From NCBI GenBank assembly GCA_903893795.1, contig CAITNO010000055.1, forward strand, positions 83,610 through 147,609: a stretch of DNA of 64,000 bases. The letters run 5' to 3'. Below, piece after piece: positions 1 to 8,589 of the stretch. Both the position numbers and the translations under genes were made by a program. The notes below the pieces were generated by a model. The model ran no database searches. It worked only from the letters and a program-made list of their open reading frames with translations, and was not told the DNA's origin. The DNA comes from Candidatus Hydrogenedentota bacterium (lineage in GTDB: Bacteria; Hydrogenedentota; Hydrogenedentia; Hydrogenedentales; CAITNO01). Position 1 is the stretch's first letter; every line of letters starts with the position of its first letter.

Positions 1-77
1 GTTTCCACCCGCGCGGCAAAATCCGCCGGCGCGGCCAGGGCCATGACGCTGCACACCATAAGCACGGTCGAGATCAT
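1..77 (-). CDS. Secreted protein, N-terminal fragment (runs off the window)
   Basis: Only the first 25 codons lie inside the window. They read as a signal peptide: a short N-terminus, a hydrophobic core [11 protein letters not shown], and a likely signal-peptidase cleavage after AAPA. The ATG at 77 follows a GGGGAG ribosome-binding site by about 8 bases. It starts 34 bases downstream of the stop of the ComEA-like gene on the same strand, so the two may be co-transcribed. The function cannot be told from this fragment. Confidence 0.6.
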   Translation of the reverse strand, partial: MISTVLMVCSVMALAAPADFAARVE

Positions 78-111
78 TGTGGCACTCCCCGCGCGTATGC
101 GCGTTTTTCCG

Positions 112-1014
112 TCACTCCACGGTGACGAGATTTCTTACGGCCTCCAGCCGCTTCGGGCCGATGCCGGGCACTTTATCAAGGTCTTCCACGTTCTTGAAGG
201 GCTGTGTCTGACGCTGTTCGATGATCTGCCCCGCCAGCACCTTGCCGATGCCCGGCAAAGCCTCCAGTTCCTTCTGCGTGGCCGTGTTGAGATTAATCCG
301 ACCGCCGCCGGCGGCGGCGCCATTCTTGGACTTCGCCACCGTCGCGGCAGTGTCGGCATCGGAAGAACTGGACCCGGGGCTGTCCTCCACCTTGGCCGCG
401 CTGCGGCCGGGGGTGGGGCCGGTGGCTTCCGGCATGGCCGTGCCCGCCAGATAGGCGGCCGGATTGGCCGCGGCGCGGTGCGCACTGCCGTGGCCCGAAA
501 TGCGGCCGTCTTGTTCGCTGATGCGCGCGCCTACCGGCACGGTCAGCGTCGTGCCGTCCATCAGCCTTGCCGCGAGGTTAATCTCCGAAAGGTCCGCCTC
601 GGCGCTTGCGCCCCCCGCCTTCATGATCAGATCGGCGATGCGGCTGTCCGGGGTCAGGCGGTACAGGCCGGGTCGCTGCACACCGCCGCGCACGGCCACG
701 GCAATCTCCACAGGCACGGCAGGCGGCGGGGGCAATACCGGGGAAGGGACCGCGGCGGGCGTGGACGGCGGAGCAACGGGTGGAGGAATGGTTGCCGGGG
801 CGGTCTGCGCCGGTGCCGCAGGCGGCTTCACCTCGGCGGGTGCGGGCGCGGGTTTCGCCTGCGCGGGCTTCTCCGCCGCCACCGTGGCGGCGGTTACCGC
901 CGTGCCGTGGCGCGACAGCCAGAAGATGGCCCCCGAGCCCACCAGCACGGCCAGCGCCACCCCCAGCAGCAGGGTCTGTTCTTTTGGCGTCAAGAAACGA
1001 TTCGGAGAAAACAT
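112..1014 (-). CDS. comEA: ComEA-like competence protein (TM, Pro-rich linker, SLBB, helix-hairpin-helix)
   Basis: ComEA proteins bind double-stranded DNA at the cell surface during natural transformation. The 300 residues show one membrane segment near residues 15-33 and an Ala/Pro-rich linker. A SLBB-like domain starts around [14 protein letters not shown] and ends near LTVPVG. The C-terminus (about 240-300) has two helix-hairpin-helix motifs, seen as [18 protein letters not shown] and VPGIGPKRL. Linker, SLBB and HhH in one membrane-anchored chain is the ComEA layout of Gram-positive bacteria. The ATG at 1014 is preceded by AGGAGG. It is divergent from parA. A general secreted HhH protein is the alternative reading. 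Confidence 0.8.
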   Translation of the reverse strand: MFSPNRFLTPKEQTLLLGVALAVLVGSGAIFWLSRHGTAVTAATVAAEKPAQAKPAPAPAEVKPPAAPAQTAPATIPPPVAPPSTPAAVPSPVLPPPPAVPVEIAVAVRGGVQRPGLYRLTPDSRIADLIMKAGGASAEADLSEINLAARLMDGTTLTVPVGARISEQDGRISGHGSAHRAAANPAAYLAGTAMPEATGPTPGRSAAKVEDSPGSSSSDADTAATVAKSKNGAAAGGGRINLNTATQKELEALPGIGKVLAGQIIEQRQTQPFKNVEDLDKVPGIGPKRLEAVRNLVTVE

Positions 1015-1200
1015 TACCCAATGCCCTCCTGTTGTTGCCTATGGTGTCTTTCACTATCGCAAACCCCGTACCCACGCTGCAAGTCGGCGCTTGTGGCCCC
1101 CGTACAGGTCTTCGCCCAGTCTTTGACAAGCCCGGCGGGGGAACCGTATCATAGGCGTTCTGTGCGTGATTCACCGGGTAATACCTTTATTGGACCAATT

Positions 1201-1959
1201 ATGAGCCGTGTCATCGCGATAGCCAACCAGAAAGGCGGGGTTGGAAAGACCACCACCGCCGTAAACCTTGCCGCGTGCCTGGCCGCGGCGGACAAACGGG
1301 TGCTGCTGGTCGACCTCGACCCGCAGGGCAACGCCTCGCAGGGGGTGGGGGTCGACAAGAGCTCCGCAGAGCACACCATCTATGACGCGCTGGTCAACGG
1401 CACGCCCGGGGTGGACGCAGTGCTGCCGACGGGCATGGCGAACCTGTCGCTGGTGCCCTCTACCCGCGACCTGGTGGGCGCCGAGGTGGAACTGGTCGAC
1501 GCGGAGCGGCGCGAATACCGGCTGCGCGATGCGCTCGCGCCTCTGCGCGACGCCTATGACTTTATCTTTATTGACTGTCCGCCGTCGCTGGGACTGCTGA
1601 CGCTGAACAGCCTGACGGCCGCCGACGCCGTGATCATCACGCTCCAGTGCGAGTATTACGCGCTGGAGGGGCTGACGGAACTGCTCAACACGGTGGTGCT
1701 GGTGCGGGGCCAGTTCAATCCCGCCCTGGCGATCACCGGCGTGGTGTTGACGATGTACCAGCATACCAACCTTTCCCGGCAGGTGGTCGACGACGTGCGG
1801 GGACATCTGGGCGAGAACGTCTTTGAAACGGTCATTCCCCGAAACGTGAGCCTCAGCGAGGCGCCCAGTTTCGGACAGCCCATAATCTACTACGATCTCA
1901 AATCCACCGGGGCCCAAGCCTATATGGCCCTGGCGCGCGAGGTGATCGCCCGTGGCTGA
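1201..1959 (+). CDS. parA: Chromosome-partitioning ATPase ParA/Soj
   Basis: ParA ATPases bind DNA non-specifically and work with ParB to segregate replication origins. The 252-residue protein has the deviant Walker A motif KGGVGKTT at residues 11-18, the DLDPQGN switch-I segment near residues 38-44 and the FIDCPPSLG Walker B. It lacks the N-terminal HTH of plasmid ParA proteins, so it is the short chromosomal (Soj) type. The reading frame is open far upstream, but family alignment and the motif position fix the start at the ATG at 1201. It overlaps parB by 8 bases, so the two are translationally coupled. Confidence 0.96.
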   Translation: MSRVIAIANQKGGVGKTTTAVNLAACLAAADKRVLLVDLDPQGNASQGVGVDKSSAEHTIYDALVNGTPGVDAVLPTGMANLSLVPSTRDLVGAEVELVDAERREYRLRDALAPLRDAYDFIFIDCPPSLGLLTLNSLTAADAVIITLQCEYYALEGLTELLNTVVLVRGQFNPALAITGVVLTMYQHTNLSRQVVDDVRGHLGENVFETVIPRNVSLSEAPSFGQPIIYYDLKSTGAQAYMALAREVIARG

Positions 1960-2893
1960 CCTGAAAAAGAAGAAACTGGGCCGGGGGCTGGGTGCGCTCC
2001 TTTCCGGCGGCAATCCCGCATTCCAGCCGGCGGCGGCAACGTCTCAGGAAAGTTCAGCGCCGCAGGTGAATACGGCGCCCGCGGTGTTGGCCGACGGTTC
2101 GATGCTGGTGCTGATCGACCCGTCCGAGGTGCTGCCCAACCCGAAGCAGCCCCGCCGCCATTTCGACGAGGGCGCTTTGGCCGAACTGGCCGAGTCCATC
2201 CGAAAGGACGGCCTGCAGGAGCCGATTATCGTCCGCCGCGCGGGCGACAAGTATGAACTGGTCAGCGGCGAACGACGCTGCCGCGCCAGCGTGCTGGCCG
2301 ACAAGCGGGCCATTCCCGCCGTCTGCCGCGACATTTCCGACCGCGACATGCTCAAGCTGGGCCTCATCGAGAACATCCAGCGCGAGGACCTGAACGCCAT
2401 CGAGGTGGCCCAGGCCTACCAGGAGTTGATCGCCGAATTTGGCTGGACCCAGGAGCAGTTGGCCGACGAGGTGGGCAAAAAGCGCGCCACCGTCACCAAC
2501 ACGCTGCGCCTGCTGCAACTGCCCGACGTGGTGCAGGAGCAGGTGGCCGACGGCTCGCTGAGCATGGGCCACGCCCGCGCGCTGCTGGCGCTGCCCTCCC
2601 CGTCCGAACAGGCCGCCGTGGCGCGCAAGGTTGTCGCCGAAGGACTTTCGGTGCGCCAGGTGGAGCAGATCGCCGCGGCACGGTCCGACAAGGCCGGCCG
2701 GGGAAACGCCGCGAAGCCGGCCCCGGAAAAGGACCCCAATGTGGTCCAAATCGAGGACGACCTGCGGCGGCGGCTGGGCACCAAGGTGCAGTTGCGCTCC
2801 GGCGAAAACGGCCGCGGCCGCATCGAAATCGAATATTTCAGCCTTGACGAGCTGGACCGCCTGCTTGCACTGCTTGGAAAAAACAAGGACTGA
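1952..2893 (+). CDS. parB: Chromosome-partitioning protein ParB (CTP-dependent clamp)
   Basis: ParB loads at parS sites and slides on DNA as a CTP-gated clamp. The 313 residues begin with the basic, glycine-rich N-terminus [16 protein letters not shown], the region known to stimulate ParA. The CTP-binding motif GERRCRA lies at 106-112 and ENIQRED at 140-146. The HTH region follows ([19 protein letters not shown]) and then a C-terminal dimerisation segment. Translation starts at a GTG inside the end of parA. No parS-like 16-bp palindrome was seen by eye in the window. Confidence 0.96.
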   Translation: MADLKKKKLGRGLGALLSGGNPAFQPAAATSQESSAPQVNTAPAVLADGSMLVLIDPSEVLPNPKQPRRHFDEGALAELAESIRKDGLQEPIIVRRAGDKYELVSGERRCRASVLADKRAIPAVCRDISDRDMLKLGLIENIQREDLNAIEVAQAYQELIAEFGWTQEQLADEVGKKRATVTNTLRLLQLPDVVQEQVADGSLSMGHARALLALPSPSEQAAVARKVVAEGLSVRQVEQIAAARSDKAGRGNAAKPAPEKDPNVVQIEDDLRRRLGTKVQLRSGENGRGRIEIEYFSLDELDRLLALLGKNKD

Positions 2894-2930
2894 TGCCCCT
2901 TTGTTGCAACCCGAATGAGCGCATCGTCTT

Positions 2931-2976
2931 AGGTCCCCCCTCGAGGGGGGTGCCGCGAAGCGGCGGGGGGTGTATG
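2931..2976. repeat. Dispersed palindromic repeat, family 2 (CCCCCC-TCGA-GGGGGG type)
   Basis: In the parB-serS gap, a palindrome of C and G runs around TCGA is followed by a second small palindrome (CCGCGAAGCGG) and GGGGGGTGTATG. Close copies lie at 37097-37142 and inverted at 37168-37213. Related arrays lie inside the GT-C gene at 35327-35640 and at 63672-63738. Confidence 0.75.
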
Positions 2977-3044
2977 CCCACTCCGCTCGTTTCGTCTGTT
3001 CCAATAAAAACCTGCTGAACATTGGCAGATACAGGACCCGAAAC

Positions 3045-4316
3045 ATGTTTGACATACGACTGGTAAGAAGCGAGCCCGACCGCGTGCGCGAGGCCATGGC
3101 CCGGCGCCGCGCCAAGATCGACCTGGAGCCCGTGTTCGAAGTGGACGGGCGGCGCCGGGCCGCCATCTTTGAGATGGAGCAGTTGCGGGCGGCGCAGAAC
3201 CGCGCCAGCGAGGAAATCGCCGCGAAGAAGCGCGCCAAAGAGGACGCCGCCGACGCGATTGAGGCCCTGCGCAGCGTCAAGACCCAGATTGCCGACCTGG
3301 AAGAGCAGGTCCGCGTTGCCGATGAGCAGTTGCAGGACTTCCTGCTGGCCATGCCCAACTGCCCCGACGCATCGGTGCCCGACGGCAAAGATGACGCCGA
3401 CAACCGCGTGGAACGGGTCTGGGGCGACATCCCCAGCTTCGATTTCACCCCGCGCGACCACGTTGAGCTGGCCGAGGCGCTTGGCATTGTGGATTTTGAG
3501 CGCGCCACCAAGCTTGCCGGGGCGCGCTTCACCATCATGAAGGGGGCCGGGGCGCTGCTCGAACGGGCGCTCATTGGTTTCATGCTCGACATCCATACCC
3601 GCGAGCACGGCTACACCGAGATCTTCCCGCCGCTCATGGTCAATTCGGACTCCATGCGTGGCACCGGCCAGTTGCCTAAGTTCGCTGCCGACCTCTTCAA
3701 GGTGCAGGACACGGACTACTGGCTCATCCCCACGGCCGAGGTGCCCGTCACCAACATCCACCGCGACGAGATACTCGACGGTGCGGCGCTGCCCGTGCTC
3801 TACACGGCCTACACGCCCTGCTTCCGCAGTGAGGCCGGGTCCTACGGCAAAGACACCCGGGGCATGATCCGCCAGCACCAGTTCAACAAGGTGGAAATGG
3901 TCAAGTTTACCCGTCCCGAAGATTCCTGGGAGGAGTTGGAAAAGCTGACGCACGACGCCGAGGTGATTCTCCAGCGGCTGGGCCTGGCCTACCGCGTGGT
4001 CACGCTGTGCTCGGGCGATCTCGGCTTCTCCTCCGCCAAGACCTATGATCTTGAAGTCTGGCTGCCCGGCCAGAACGCCTACCGCGAAATAAGCTCCTGC
4101 TCCAATTTCCTCGACTTTCAGGCCCGCCGGGCGAACATCCGCTTCCGCCGCGACAAGAAGCCCGAATTCGTCCACACCATCAACGGGTCCGGACTGGCCG
4201 TCGGCCGTACGGCCGTGGCCATTCTCGAAAACGGCCAGCTTGCGGACGGAACGGTGGTGATACCCGAGGCGCTGCGCCCCTACATGGGCGGCCTTGATGT
4301 CATCCGGCCCGTCTGA
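3045..4316 (+). CDS. serS: Seryl-tRNA synthetase
   Basis: Class II aminoacyl-tRNA synthetase that charges tRNA-Ser with serine. The 423 residues match the usual length of about 425. Residues about 30-100 form the tRNA-binding coiled-coil arm, rich in Lys, Ala, Glu and Arg. Motif 2 begins at [15 protein letters not shown] (near 263) and motif 3 is [10 protein letters not shown] (near 380). The start chosen is the ATG beginning [10 protein letters not shown], which matches the conserved SerS N-terminus. The frame stays open upstream into the palindromic repeat, so a longer N-terminus is possible but unlikely. The sirtuin gene follows closely. Confidence 0.97.
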   Translation: MFDIRLVRSEPDRVREAMARRRAKIDLEPVFEVDGRRRAAIFEMEQLRAAQNRASEEIAAKKRAKEDAADAIEALRSVKTQIADLEEQVRVADEQLQDFLLAMPNCPDASVPDGKDDADNRVERVWGDIPSFDFTPRDHVELAEALGIVDFERATKLAGARFTIMKGAGALLERALIGFMLDIHTREHGYTEIFPPLMVNSDSMRGTGQLPKFAADLFKVQDTDYWLIPTAEVPVTNIHRDEILDGAALPVLYTAYTPCFRSEAGSYGKDTRGMIRQHQFNKVEMVKFTRPEDSWEELEKLTHDAEVILQRLGLAYRVVTLCSGDLGFSSAKTYDLEVWLPGQNAYREISSCSNFLDFQARRANIRFRRDKKPEFVHTINGSGLAVGRTAVAILENGQLADGTVVIPEALRPYMGGLDVIRPV

Positions 4317-4326
4317 GCCCGGCGCA

Positions 4327-5100
4327 ATGGACCCCGATTCCGTCCAAGGCGCCGACGCCGAGGAAGCGGCCTACACGGCCGCCGCAGACGCCATTCTCAA
4401 CGCGGCCCGTGTGGTGGCCGTGACCGGCGCGGGCATTTCCGTCGAGAGCGGCATCCCCGATTTCCGCAGCGCCGGCGGGCTGTGGTCCAAATACCCCCCG
4501 GAAGACTACGCCACCATCGAGGCCTTCTATGACGACCCCGACAAGGTCTGGGAGTTGTGGTACGAACTGGCCGAAACCCTGAAGGATGTTCAGCCCAACC
4601 CCGGCCATCGTGCCCTGGCCGAGCTGGAGCAGATGGGGCGGCTGAGCGTGGTGGTCACCCAGAATATCGACGCCCTGCACCATGCGGCGGGCAACACTTC
4701 CGTCATCGAATACCACGGCCGGGCCGACACCCTCTATTGCCCCGCCTGCCGCCGCCGCCGCCCCCTGGACCTCAGCCAGCGTGCCTTGGGCGCGCCGCGC
4801 TGTGTGTGCGGCGGTTACATGAAGCCCGATGTGGTCCTTTTCGGCGAGCTTATCCCCACCACAGCCCTCCACTTGGCCGACTCGCTGGCCCGCAACTGCG
4901 GCGTCATGATTATCGTTGGCACTTCCGCCACGGTCTATCCCGCCGCCGGACTGCCCTTTATCGCCAAGGAAAACGGGGCATTCATCATCGAGTGCAACAC
5001 CGAATCCACCCAGTTCACCGAGACCATCACGGACATCTTCCTGCAGGGTCCTGCCGGTGAAACGCTTCCCCGCTTGGTGGAAAAAGTGCGCAACCGATAA
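4327..5100 (+). CDS. Sir2-family NAD-dependent protein deacylase
   Basis: Sirtuins remove acyl groups from lysine using NAD. The 257 residues contain the NAD loop GAGIS at 34-38, followed by SGIPDFRS, then TQNIDALHHAAG and the catalytic His in IEYHGR (residue 130). The zinc site is C138-x2-C141 followed by C159-x-C161. The second pair is CxC where most family members have CxxC. Late motifs GTSATVYPA and ECN bind NAD. The ATG at 4327 lies 10 bases after serS. An in-frame ATG at 4297 would overlap serS. The substrate cannot be inferred. Confidence 0.9.
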   Translation: MDPDSVQGADAEEAAYTAAADAILNAARVVAVTGAGISVESGIPDFRSAGGLWSKYPPEDYATIEAFYDDPDKVWELWYELAETLKDVQPNPGHRALAELEQMGRLSVVVTQNIDALHHAAGNTSVIEYHGRADTLYCPACRRRRPLDLSQRALGAPRCVCGGYMKPDVVLFGELIPTTALHLADSLARNCGVMIIVGTSATVYPAAGLPFIAKENGAFIIECNTESTQFTETITDIFLQGPAGETLPRLVEKVRNR

Positions 5101-5126
5101 AAGTCGCGCTTGATTGCATCCCCGGG

Positions 5127-5155
5127 TTGGTTTATGCGGCGCTTTTGGGTATACT
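5127..5155 (+). promoter_or_regulatory. Sigma70-type promoter for the TPR gene
   Basis: TTGGTT (5127-5132) and TATACT (5150-5155) are separated by exactly 17 bases. The -10 box is about 37 bases upstream of the GTG start at 5192. The match was found by eye. Confidence 0.5.
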
Positions 5156-5191
5156 CTCTAGTGGTTAGCGATATACAGGAGCGCTTGTCTT

Positions 5192-5662
5192 GTGAACAAC
5201 AACGAGTTATATCTCCAGTATCGACAGGCCATTCAGCTCATACGCGTGGGGCGATATGAGGAGTCTTTGCATATTTTGCAGGAGATTGACACAGAGCGCC
5301 CCGAGACGAAGAATGTGCTCTATGCCTTGGCGGTATGCAGTGAAATGCTTGGCAGAACCGATGAGGCGATCGACTTGTGCGACCGTCTGATTGCCAAGTA
5401 CGAGCACTCCAAGGCCCGGATCATCAAGGCCCGCATCGAAAAAGCCGCCTCCGAACCGGAACCGCCGAAGGTGGACCTGCTCGCCGACTTGGGCCTGGCC
5501 AAACCGCCCACGCTGCCGCCGCCCACGCCGGCGCCGGTATCCTCCTCCCGGTCGCAGGGAGAGCAGGGCATCCCGGTCACAGTGCCCGTCTCCGGCAGCG
5601 ATTCCTCGGAAAAATCCGGCAGGAAGAAGAGCTGGCTCTTCCGTTTTGGCAGGAACACCTGA
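5192..5662 (+). CDS. Small TPR-like protein with Pro-rich tail
   Basis: The 156-residue soluble protein has two TPR-like helical pairs in residues 1-75 (YRQAIQLIRVGRYEESLHIL, then VLYALAVCSEMLGRTDEAID). A Pro/Ser-rich, low-complexity segment follows, with a basic C-terminus SGRKKSWLFRFGRNT. There is no signal peptide. Translation starts at a GTG preceded by AGGAG about 10 bases upstream. A promoter-like sequence lies just upstream, so it may not depend on the parAB-serS transcript. It is convergent with dnaX. TPR repeats usually mediate protein contacts and the partner is unknown. Confidence 0.75.
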   Translation: MNNNELYLQYRQAIQLIRVGRYEESLHILQEIDTERPETKNVLYALAVCSEMLGRTDEAIDLCDRLIAKYEHSKARIIKARIEKAASEPEPPKVDLLADLGLAKPPTLPPPTPAPVSSSRSQGEQGIPVTVPVSGSDSSEKSGRKKSWLFRFGRNT

Positions 5663-5731
5663 CCCAATCAAGGCCGCAGGCCTGACAGCGCCGTCTCATA
5701 CCCCTTCTTCGCATGATTACCCAGCCGGGAA

Positions 5732-7327
5732 TCACTCCATGGGCGCGTCAGACTCGTCCAAATCCGCATCATACAGCGTGGCTTCCATTTCCGGCGGACG
5801 AATCTCCGCCGCCGCTTCCGGTCCGGCCGGGGTGGCCGCCTCGGTTCCCATGCGCACAATTGTCCCGCGAAACACCGCCATGACCGTGGCAAGGCCGAGA
5901 TTGTCCCGCAGCAGATCGGCGGCCTTGGCCCGTTCGATGGCGGCGCTGTCCACCGCTTCTGCAACAGGGTCTGGGACAGACACGGGGATGGGGACAGGCA
6001 CGGGAGGCACCGGCTCGGGTGCGACCACCCGGGGCTCCGGAGCGGGGGCTTCGATGCGTCTGGGAGACGCCGGGACCGTTGACGCGGATTCGGTCGGCCC
6101 GGCCTCAGGAGGGTTTGGACCGGGCCTCGGGACCGGCACCGGAGCGGCGGCCGCGCCGCCGCCGGGAACTATGCCGCCCGCGCCCAGCAGGATGAGCTTT
6201 TCCATGATGCTGTCCAGGGACACCTCAACGTCCACCTTGGACAGCTTGATCAGCAGCGCCTCCAGCGCGGTGCGCTGGGCAAGCTGCGAATCATACCCGT
6301 TGGTGAGCATGGCAAACTGCTCCACCAGACGGATGAGTTTCACGTTCATGAAGCGGGCCGCGCGCGCCTGCATCTCGGCGATTTCCTCGGGGGGCAGCCG
6401 CAGCAGTTCCGCGTCCGCGCCCGCCTTGCACACCAGCAGATTGCGGAAATAGCGCAGGATCTCCTCGACAAACTGGGACAGGTCCTTGCCCGCCGCCACC
6501 ACCTCTTCCACCAGGATCAACTGCCGGGCCACGTCGCCCGCCATCATGGCGTCGCACAGGCCGTGCAGCACCCGCCAGTCCACCAGGCCCAGCACCTCAA
6601 ACACGGCGTTGAAGGTAATCTCGCCGTCGCAGTAGGTGATCAGCTCGTCCAGCACGCTTTCCGCGTCGCGCACACCGCCCTCGGCGGCCCGGGCGATGGC
6701 ATAAAGCGCCTCGTCGGTGGCGCGCATGCCCTCACGGTCCAGAATGCTGCGCAGCAGCACCACGATGTCGCCGATGGTCACCCGCCGGAAATCATAGCGC
6801 TGGCAGCGCGACACGATGGTCGCCGGAATCTTGTGCGCCTCCGTCGTGGCCAGAATGAAAATCGCGTGCGAGGGGGGCTCCTCCAGCGTCTTGAGCAGCG
6901 CGTTGAAGGCCCCGCTCGACAACTGGTGCACCTCGTCGATGATGTACACCTTGTAGCGGCCGCTCGTCGGCACCATGCGCACGTTGTCGCGGATTTCGCG
7001 CACATCGTCCACACCGTTGTTCGACGCGCCGTCGATTTCGATAACGTCGATGTTGTTGCCCGCCGTGATCGAAACGCAGTTGTCGCAGGTGCCGCAGGGG
7101 GTCATGGTGGGCGCGTCGAAGTGCTGGCAGTTGAGCGCCTTCGCCAGAATGCGGGCCGTGGTCGTCTTGCCGATGCCCCGCGAGCCGATGAACAGGAAGG
7201 CGTGGTGGATGCGGCCCGACGCGATGGCGTTCTTCAGCGTACGGGTGATGTGCTCCTGGCCCACCACCTCGTCGAAGAGCTGCGGGCGCCACTTGCGCGC
7301 CAGAACAGTGTAGTTTGCGTCAGCCAT
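5732..7327 (-). CDS. dnaX: DNA polymerase III tau subunit
   Basis: Clamp-loader ATPase subunit of the replicative polymerase. The 531-residue chain has Walker A GSRGIGKTT at 48-56, a zinc site with Cys 67, 78, 81 and 84, the DEVH Walker B at 131-134 and the sensor SRCQRYDF near 173-180. Domain III helices run to about 370. A long Pro/Ala/Val-rich linker follows, then a short C-terminal domain. No A-rich slippery heptamer for making gamma by frameshift is visible. The start at ADANYTVLARKWRP matches the family; an upstream extension in the same frame would read through the SRP RNA. Confidence 0.95.
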   Translation of the reverse strand: MADANYTVLARKWRPQLFDEVVGQEHITRTLKNAIASGRIHHAFLFIGSRGIGKTTTARILAKALNCQHFDAPTMTPCGTCDNCVSITAGNNIDVIEIDGASNNGVDDVREIRDNVRMVPTSGRYKVYIIDEVHQLSSGAFNALLKTLEEPPSHAIFILATTEAHKIPATIVSRCQRYDFRRVTIGDIVVLLRSILDREGMRATDEALYAIARAAEGGVRDAESVLDELITYCDGEITFNAVFEVLGLVDWRVLHGLCDAMMAGDVARQLILVEEVVAAGKDLSQFVEEILRYFRNLLVCKAGADAELLRLPPEEIAEMQARAARFMNVKLIRLVEQFAMLTNGYDSQLAQRTALEALLIKLSKVDVEVSLDSIMEKLILLGAGGIVPGGGAAAAPVPVPRPGPNPPEAGPTESASTVPASPRRIEAPAPEPRVVAPEPVPPVPVPIPVSVPDPVAEAVDSAAIERAKAADLLRDNLGLATVMAVFRGTIVRMGTEAATPAGPEAAAEIRPPEMEATLYDADLDESDAPME

Positions 7328-7423
7328 CGCGCCTCGCGCCGGAAGCTCCGGCCTGTGCACAAAGGGAAAACACCGCGCACCCCCGATGGGCAGTGCGCCA
7401 AGGACAGCCGGGGGACCCCGGCT

Positions 7424-7533
7424 CGGGCCGGGCGGCCCCGTACACACGGAAACTTTCGACTACGGCTGCTTCCTCTCGGACCTGACCGAGTTCGCCGACA
7501 TCCCGTCGCACGGGACCCAGCCGTCAGCACCGG
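7424..7533 (-). ncRNA. ffs: Signal recognition particle RNA (small bacterial 4.5S type)
   Basis: The minus strand carries the diagnostic SRP core GGTCAGGTCCG followed by GAGGAAGCAGCC. These form the two conserved internal loops and the apical stem. The ends pair (GGCTGGG with CCCGGCC) to close a roughly 110-nt hairpin. The apical tetraloop is GAGA, a GNRA variant of the usual GGAA. It lies about 100 bases upstream of dnaX on the same strand, a neighbourhood seen in many bacteria. The exact ends are estimated from pairing. Confidence 0.9.
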
Positions 7534-7720
7534 GATCCCTCGACTGAAAAAAACGTCCTTGCGGCCCCGGCCACGGCGCGCATCCACCCGACGCAACCGG
7601 GGGCAAAACACCGCCACGGCAGCATCGGGCAAGGGCAAACCAGAATGTTTGCCGTCCACAGGGCAGCGTGAAGCCTACCATACGGCGGAAAAATGAGTCA
7701 AGGACGGGTTCCTGATCGCC

Positions 7721-7758
7721 CGGGGTAGGGCCCCGCCGAAGCGAAGCGGCGGCATGGA
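7721..7758. repeat. Dispersed repeat, family 3 (partial copy)
   Basis: The segment reads GGGGTAGGGCCCCG, then CGAAGCGAAGCGGCGGCATGG. It matches the 3' part of the copies at 8431-8488 and, on the other strand, 40235-40297. Between the SRP RNA and the relE-type gene nothing else recognisable is present. Confidence 0.6.
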
Positions 7759-7834
7759 CGTGCGCACTCAGAAGACACCCCGTTTATCCCCTGATCCCAA
7801 TTTGCACTTGGAAACGGTGGAATAGGGCTCGCGA

Positions 7835-8095
7835 CTATCTGCGGTACACCTCGCGGCGATGGCCCACTTCAATTATGAGAACACGGAGAACGGCGTCCTG
7901 AATCTCGTAGATGATGCGATAGTCTTCCACCCGGACACGATAGATATCCTGTGAGTTTGAGAGTTTCTTGACGCCCGGCGGGCGGGGCGCGTCTGCCAGC
8001 GCGTCCATAGCGGGCTGCAGGCGCTTGCGCACCTCCAGCGGCAACCTTTTCAGTGCCTGAAAGGCGTGCGGCTTCAAGACGACCGTATAGGTCAT
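7835..8095 (-). CDS. RelE/ParE-superfamily toxin
   Basis: Toxin half of a type II toxin-antitoxin pair. RelE enzymes usually cut mRNA in the ribosome. The 86 residues have the RelE fold pattern: MTYTVVLKPHAFQALKRLP, a Pro-rich turn, then YRVRVEDYRIIYEI and the terminal strand VLIIEVGHRREVYR. The start codon overlaps the antitoxin stop by 4 bases (ATGA), a typical coupled arrangement. The basic residues of the VRVEDYRIIY and GHRREVYR segments are those expected for an mRNA interferase. A ParE-type gyrase inhibitor is the alternative. Confidence 0.9.
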   Translation of the reverse strand: MTYTVVLKPHAFQALKRLPLEVRKRLQPAMDALADAPRPPGVKKLSNSQDIYRVRVEDYRIIYEIQDAVLRVLIIEVGHRREVYRR

Positions 8096-8316
8096 TTCAG
8101 ACCCAGTTCCCCCTTGGCATCCTCCCAAAGGATGTCTTGCCCGGGTTCCTCTTTGGCCCGGCGCGCGGATTCCAAATCCATCAGGTCTTCCCATTCCTCA
8201 ATGGACATCATCACGGCCACTTCCTTGCCGTCTTTGCTGAGCACAATGGGCTCATGTCCGCTCGTGACGCGCTGAATGGCGTCGTCAATGTTGAAATCCT
8301 TTGTGGCTAAAGTCAT
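8092..8316 (-). CDS. Phd/YefM-family antitoxin
   Basis: The 74-residue antitoxin has the Phd/YefM N-terminal DNA-binding and dimerisation domain (ATKDFNIDDAIQRVTSG, then PIVLSKDGKEVAVMMSIEEWEDL). A charged C-terminal tail would wrap the toxin. It precedes the toxin and overlaps it by 4 bases. AGGAGG lies 7 bases before the ATG. Such antitoxins normally repress their own promoter, and a good promoter lies immediately upstream. Confidence 0.9.
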   Translation of the reverse strand: MTLATKDFNIDDAIQRVTSGHEPIVLSKDGKEVAVMMSIEEWEDLMDLESARRAKEEPGQDILWEDAKGELGLK

Positions 8317-8342
8317 GTTTTAGCCTCCTGTGTATTATGTAA

Positions 8343-8371
8343 ATTGTACCGCATATCCGGTGTCCGCTCAA
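8343..8371 (-). promoter_or_regulatory. Promoter of the toxin-antitoxin operon
   Basis: On the minus strand TTGAGC and TACAAT are separated by 17 bases, about 27 bases upstream of the antitoxin ATG. A Phd-type antitoxin would be expected to bind here. Confidence 0.6.
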
Positions 8372-8430
8372 GCGGTCCGGACGGCTTTCGAAAGCACAAT
8401 GGTGTTGTTGCGTTGCACCCGGTGGCCAGG

Positions 8431-8488
8431 GAAACTGCGCTTCGCGGCGCCGGGACACGGCCCCGGCGAAGAAAAGCGGCGGCATGGC
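8431..8488. repeat. Dispersed repeat, family 3
   Basis: The repeat contains CTGCGCTTCGCGGCGCCGG, then CACGGCCCCGGCGAAGAAAA and GCGGCGGCATGGCC. A near copy on the opposite strand lies at 40235-40297 and a partial copy at 7721-7758. It sits between the toxin-antitoxin operon and the next gene. Confidence 0.7.
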
Positions 8489-8589
8489 CACCGCAGTCAA
8501 AAAAAAGATATGCGTCTGCTTGACTCGGTTAAGCCTGTTGGCTACGCTGGCTATGTCGTCCCGATACCCATCCAATGAGGAGAATCACC

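Noticed and set aside
1201..1959. Long N-terminal extension of ParA from position 43
   Set aside because: The extra residues are antisense to the ComEA-like gene and have no homology; the family start is at 1201.
5732..7327. Programmed frameshift making the short gamma form of DnaX
   Set aside because: No A-rich slippery heptamer is present in the GC-rich coding region.
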